A stretch of DNA of 8,044 bases. Origin: Christensenellaceae bacterium. GTDB lineage: Bacteria > Bacillota > Clostridia > Christensenellales > Aristaeellaceae. Positions 5,877 through 8,044 of this stretch are shown here, piece by piece (the first letter of the stretch is position 1; every line of letters starts with the position of its first letter). The stretch is from contig JADGQP010000070.1 of assembly GCA_017881705.1 (NCBI GenBank), forward strand, positions 1-8,044. The letters are read 5' to 3'. The translations under genes and the position numbers were made by a program. The notes under the pieces are model-generated. The model worked only from the letters and a program-made list of their open reading frames with translations, was not told the origin of the DNA and made no database searches.

Positions 5877-7361
5877 ATGAAAAAGATCCTGTCCCTTCTG
5901 TGCGCGCTGACAATGCTGTTTGCGTGCGTACTACCCGCTGCCGGCATGGCGGAGGCCACCGCGAAAACTCCCAAGTATGTGTTTATGTTCATCGGCGACG
6001 GCATGGGCATGCCGCAGGTAACGGCCACGCAGTACTACCTGGGCGCCATTGAAAACCCGGATGCTGCCTCGCCGGTACCCGCCGCGCTGTCCTTCACCGG
6101 TTTCCCGTACTCCGGCACAGCGACAACGTACGACATGACCTCCTTCTGCCCGGACAGCGCCTCCACCGTCACGGCTATGGCTTCCGGCAACAAAACCCTC
6201 TCTGGCGTGTTGAATTACAGCGTGGATAAAACTCAGAGCTTCAAGCTCATCACCGAATACGCCAAGGAAGCCGGTAAAAAGATCGGTGTTATCACCACGG
6301 TGTCGATCAACCATGCCACTCCCGCCGGGTACTATGCCAAATCCGAAAGCCGCAACAATTACTACGATATCGGTGTGCAGGGGTTAACCGGCACCACGCT
6401 GGATTATCTAGCCGGCGGCGCGTTTCACCACGCGACCGGCGACGACAGCGCCAAGCCTCAGCAGAGCCTGTACGACGTTGCCGTTGCCAACGGCTGGAAC
6501 TATGTCAACACCATCGACGCGATCCGCGCGCTGAACGCCGATTCCGGCCGCGTGCTGGCGGTAAACCCTGATCTTCAGGACGACGACGCCGTGTCCTACG
6601 AAATCGACCGTACCCGCCGTGAAGCCGCGGGCGAGGATATTCTTTCCCTGGCGGATTTCGTCAGCGCAGGCATCAAAGTGCTGGATAACGACAAAGGTTT
6701 CTTCATGATGTGCGAAGGCGGCAAGATTGACTGGTCCTGCCATGCCAACGACGCCGCTACGACCATCCAGGACACCGTGGCTTTCTCCGACGCCGTGCAG
6801 GTCGCCGTAGATTTCGCCAAGGATCACGCGGAGGATACGCTCATTCTCGTGACTGCGGACCATGAAACCGGCGGCTTGACCATCGGCTACGCTGCCACCG
6901 CGTACGACACACACTTTAGCTATCTTGCCAACCAAACCATGTCCTTCGTTGATTTCGATAACGTCATCAGCGATCTTCGCGCCAAGAACGCCACCTTCGA
7001 CGATGCGCTGGCGGCCATTAAACAGTACTATGGCCTGACCACCGAAGCCGGCCAGAACCTTTCCCTCACCAAGGACGATATCGCCGCCCTGCAGGCCGCC
7101 TTTACGCTGAGCATGCAGCCCGTGGATCAGCGCACGCTGACCGACGAGGATCAGCTGCTCTATGGCGGGTACGAGCCGCTGTCGATGGCCGTAAGCCATA
7201 TTGAAAACAACAAGGCCGGCCTGAGCTATACCTCCTACTCCCACACCGGCCTGCCCGTTCCCGTATTCGCCATGGGCGTGGGCGCGCAACAATTCTCCGG
7301 TATGTACGACGATACGGACCTCTTCACAAAGACCATGAGCGTCATGGGGCTTTCCAAGTAA
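5877..7361 (+). CDS. secreted PhoA-family alkaline phosphatase
   Basis: A 494-residue exported metal-dependent phosphomonoesterase releasing phosphate from organic esters outside the membrane. Residues 1 to about 27 are a signal peptide (KK, hydrophobic core, AAGMAEA cleavage area). Catalytic residues line up with E. coli PhoA: D41 in FIGDGMG (zinc/magnesium), nucleophile S94 in CPDSAS, T148 in HATP, R159 (phosphate-binding Arg166), E280, D285 and H289 in CEGGKIDWSCH, D328-H329 in TADHETGG, and H456 in SHTG. H146 and W286 replace E. coli D153 and K328, as in Vibrio-type enzymes. Starts at 5847 (TTG), 5865 and 5868 are possible; ATG 5877 is chosen because AAAGGATG lies about 9 bases upstream and MKK begins a clean signal peptide. 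LFAC is near the core but is a poor lipobox. Confidence 0.93.
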   Translation: MKKILSLLCALTMLFACVLPAAGMAEATAKTPKYVFMFIGDGMGMPQVTATQYYLGAIENPDAASPVPAALSFTGFPYSGTATTYDMTSFCPDSASTVTAMASGNKTLSGVLNYSVDKTQSFKLITEYAKEAGKKIGVITTVSINHATPAGYYAKSESRNNYYDIGVQGLTGTTLDYLAGGAFHHATGDDSAKPQQSLYDVAVANGWNYVNTIDAIRALNADSGRVLAVNPDLQDDDAVSYEIDRTRREAAGEDILSLADFVSAGIKVLDNDKGFFMMCEGGKIDWSCHANDAATTIQDTVAFSDAVQVAVDFAKDHAEDTLILVTADHETGGLTIGYAATAYDTHFSYLANQTMSFVDFDNVISDLRAKNATFDDALAAIKQYYGLTTEAGQNLSLTKDDIAALQAAFTLSMQPVDQRTLTDEDQLLYGGYEPLSMAVSHIENNKAGLSYTSYSHTGLPVPVFAMGVGAQQFSGMYDDTDLFTKTMSVMGLSK

Positions 7362-7365
7362 AAGA

Positions 7366-7413
7366 ATGCCGCTTACCGACGGGGCTGTCCGCAAGGGCAG
7401 CCCCGTCCGGCAT
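7366..7413 (+). promoter_or_regulatory. large intercistronic hairpin
   Basis: A 13-bp stem (7378-7390 with 7395-7407, one G-T wobble) is capped by the GNRA tetraloop GCAA. Outside it ATGCCG (7366-7371) pairs with CGGCAT (7408-7413) past a six-base one-sided bulge. It starts 5 bases after the phosphatase stop and ends before the GGGAGG site of the next gene. There is no T-tract, so it may protect or trim a shared transcript rather than end it. A Rho- or NusA-aided terminator cannot be excluded. Confidence 0.7.
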
Positions 7414-7427
7414 GATTGGGAGGATTT

Positions 7428-8044
7428 ATGAAAAAAGCGACGAAACAGAGCCTGATTTTTTGCGGTGTGATGATCGTGGTGTGTGTTCTTCTGTGCCTGA
7501 TGCCCACCCCGTACCTGAACGAATATTCTAAAGTCCCACGCGCCCAGGTACGCGTGGACGCTGTGGATAACAGCGACCTGCTGCCCATCGGCATTGTATA
7601 CTCCGGCGTGCAGAACTGCACCGTAACGGTGCTTACCGGCCCGCACAAAGGCGACAGCGCCACGGGTAGCAATTACCTGAATACCGCCCTGGATAAGGAC
7701 AAGCTGTTTCAACCCGGGGATACGGCGTACGCGCTGGTACAGGATGGAAAAAACGGTTTGCAGATCACGCTGGTGGATCATTACCGCGCGGACGCGGAAT
7801 TGCTGATTTTCCTTGCGCTGGCCATCGCGCTGATCGCGTTTGGGGGCATCATCGGTTCCGGCGCGCTGATCTCGCTGGCGGCGAGCGCCGTGATCATCTG
7901 GAAACTGCTGATACCGCTTCTGCTAAAAGGCATTAACCCCGTGATTGCCTCGTTTGTGACGGTACTGTTGCTAACTGCGCTGATCGACCTGCTGGTGGCC
8001 GGGTTTACAAAGCGCTGCGCGGTTGCTCTGCTGGGCTCGCTGGC
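7428..8044 (+). CDS. YibE/F-family membrane protein (5' part, cut by window end)
   Basis: 205 complete codons are visible and the gene runs off the right edge. Residues 7-25 are a membrane helix, followed by an extracytoplasmic domain (about 26-122) with the pattern NYLNTALDKDKLFQPGD (82-98) and DHYRADAELL, then hydrophobic helices from about 124 with GGIIGSGALISLAAS (139-153) and KGINPV (167-172). These match the YibE/F family of polytopic proteins in Bacillota, whose function is not established. The ATG at 7428 is supported by GGGAGG about 6 bases upstream. It follows the phosphatase by 66 bases on the same strand with only a hairpin between, so co-transcription is likely. A link to phosphate or surface metabolism is only inferred from position. 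Confidence 0.82.
   Translation, partial: MKKATKQSLIFCGVMIVVCVLLCLMPTPYLNEYSKVPRAQVRVDAVDNSDLLPIGIVYSGVQNCTVTVLTGPHKGDSATGSNYLNTALDKDKLFQPGDTAYALVQDGKNGLQITLVDHYRADAELLIFLALAIALIAFGGIIGSGALISLAASAVIIWKLLIPLLLKGINPVIASFVTVLLLTALIDLLVAGFTKRCAVALLGSL

Noticed and set aside
6408..7781. Long minus-strand open frame of 457 codons opposite the phosphatase
   Set aside because: It is antisense to a gene with all catalytic motifs, has no recognisable domain and reflects the GC-rich codon pattern of the true gene.

Overview
The window looks like a chromosomal segment of a fairly GC-rich Bacillota (Clostridia-type) bacterium. The clues are strong AGGAGG-type ribosome binding sites, TTG starts, a VanW-family surface protein with SH3-like domains, a DUF6020-type membrane protein, a class II aldolase and a YibE/F-family membrane protein. 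No phage, insertion sequence transposase, CRISPR array, tRNA or rRNA gene was found. Genus-level assignment is not possible from the sequence alone.

Layout: positions 1-304 hold no recognisable gene. They contain several dyads, including a perfect 26-bp-arm hairpin (159-215) that probably ends transcription from both sides. A minus-strand cluster then reads right to left: fba (class II fructose-bisphosphate aldolase, 4000-3065), a 628-residue DUF6020-like polytopic membrane protein (2952-1066) and, 8 bases later, a TtcA-family tRNA thiolase (1057-305). fba has a clear TATAAT promoter. A hairpin in the fba/DUF6020 gap may tune how much transcription continues.

The 433-base gap between the divergent fba and vanW-like genes (4001-4433) is the most unusual part. 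It is filled by a fold-back, repeat-rich, non-coding element of about 280 bp. A composite two-hairpin unit occurs twice in opposite orientation with 34/40 identity, and several differences between the copies are compensatory within stems. Degenerate copies of one hairpin lie nearby, and imperfect inverted repeats bound the element. Its open frames make a spurious N-terminal extension of the downstream gene; the real start is a TTG at 4434.

On the plus strand, a secreted VanW-family protein (4434-5690) with a 10-residue tandem-repeat linker is closed by an intrinsic terminator. A secreted PhoA-type alkaline phosphatase (5877-7361) follows; its upstream region carries 11-bp-spaced TTNACA-like hexamers resembling a PhoP box, ahead of an extended -10. 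A large intercistronic hairpin without a T-tract separates it from the 5' part of a YibE/F-family membrane protein (7428 to the right edge), which may be co-transcribed. The window therefore combines a housekeeping operon (glycolysis, tRNA modification) with cell-surface and phosphate-scavenging functions.
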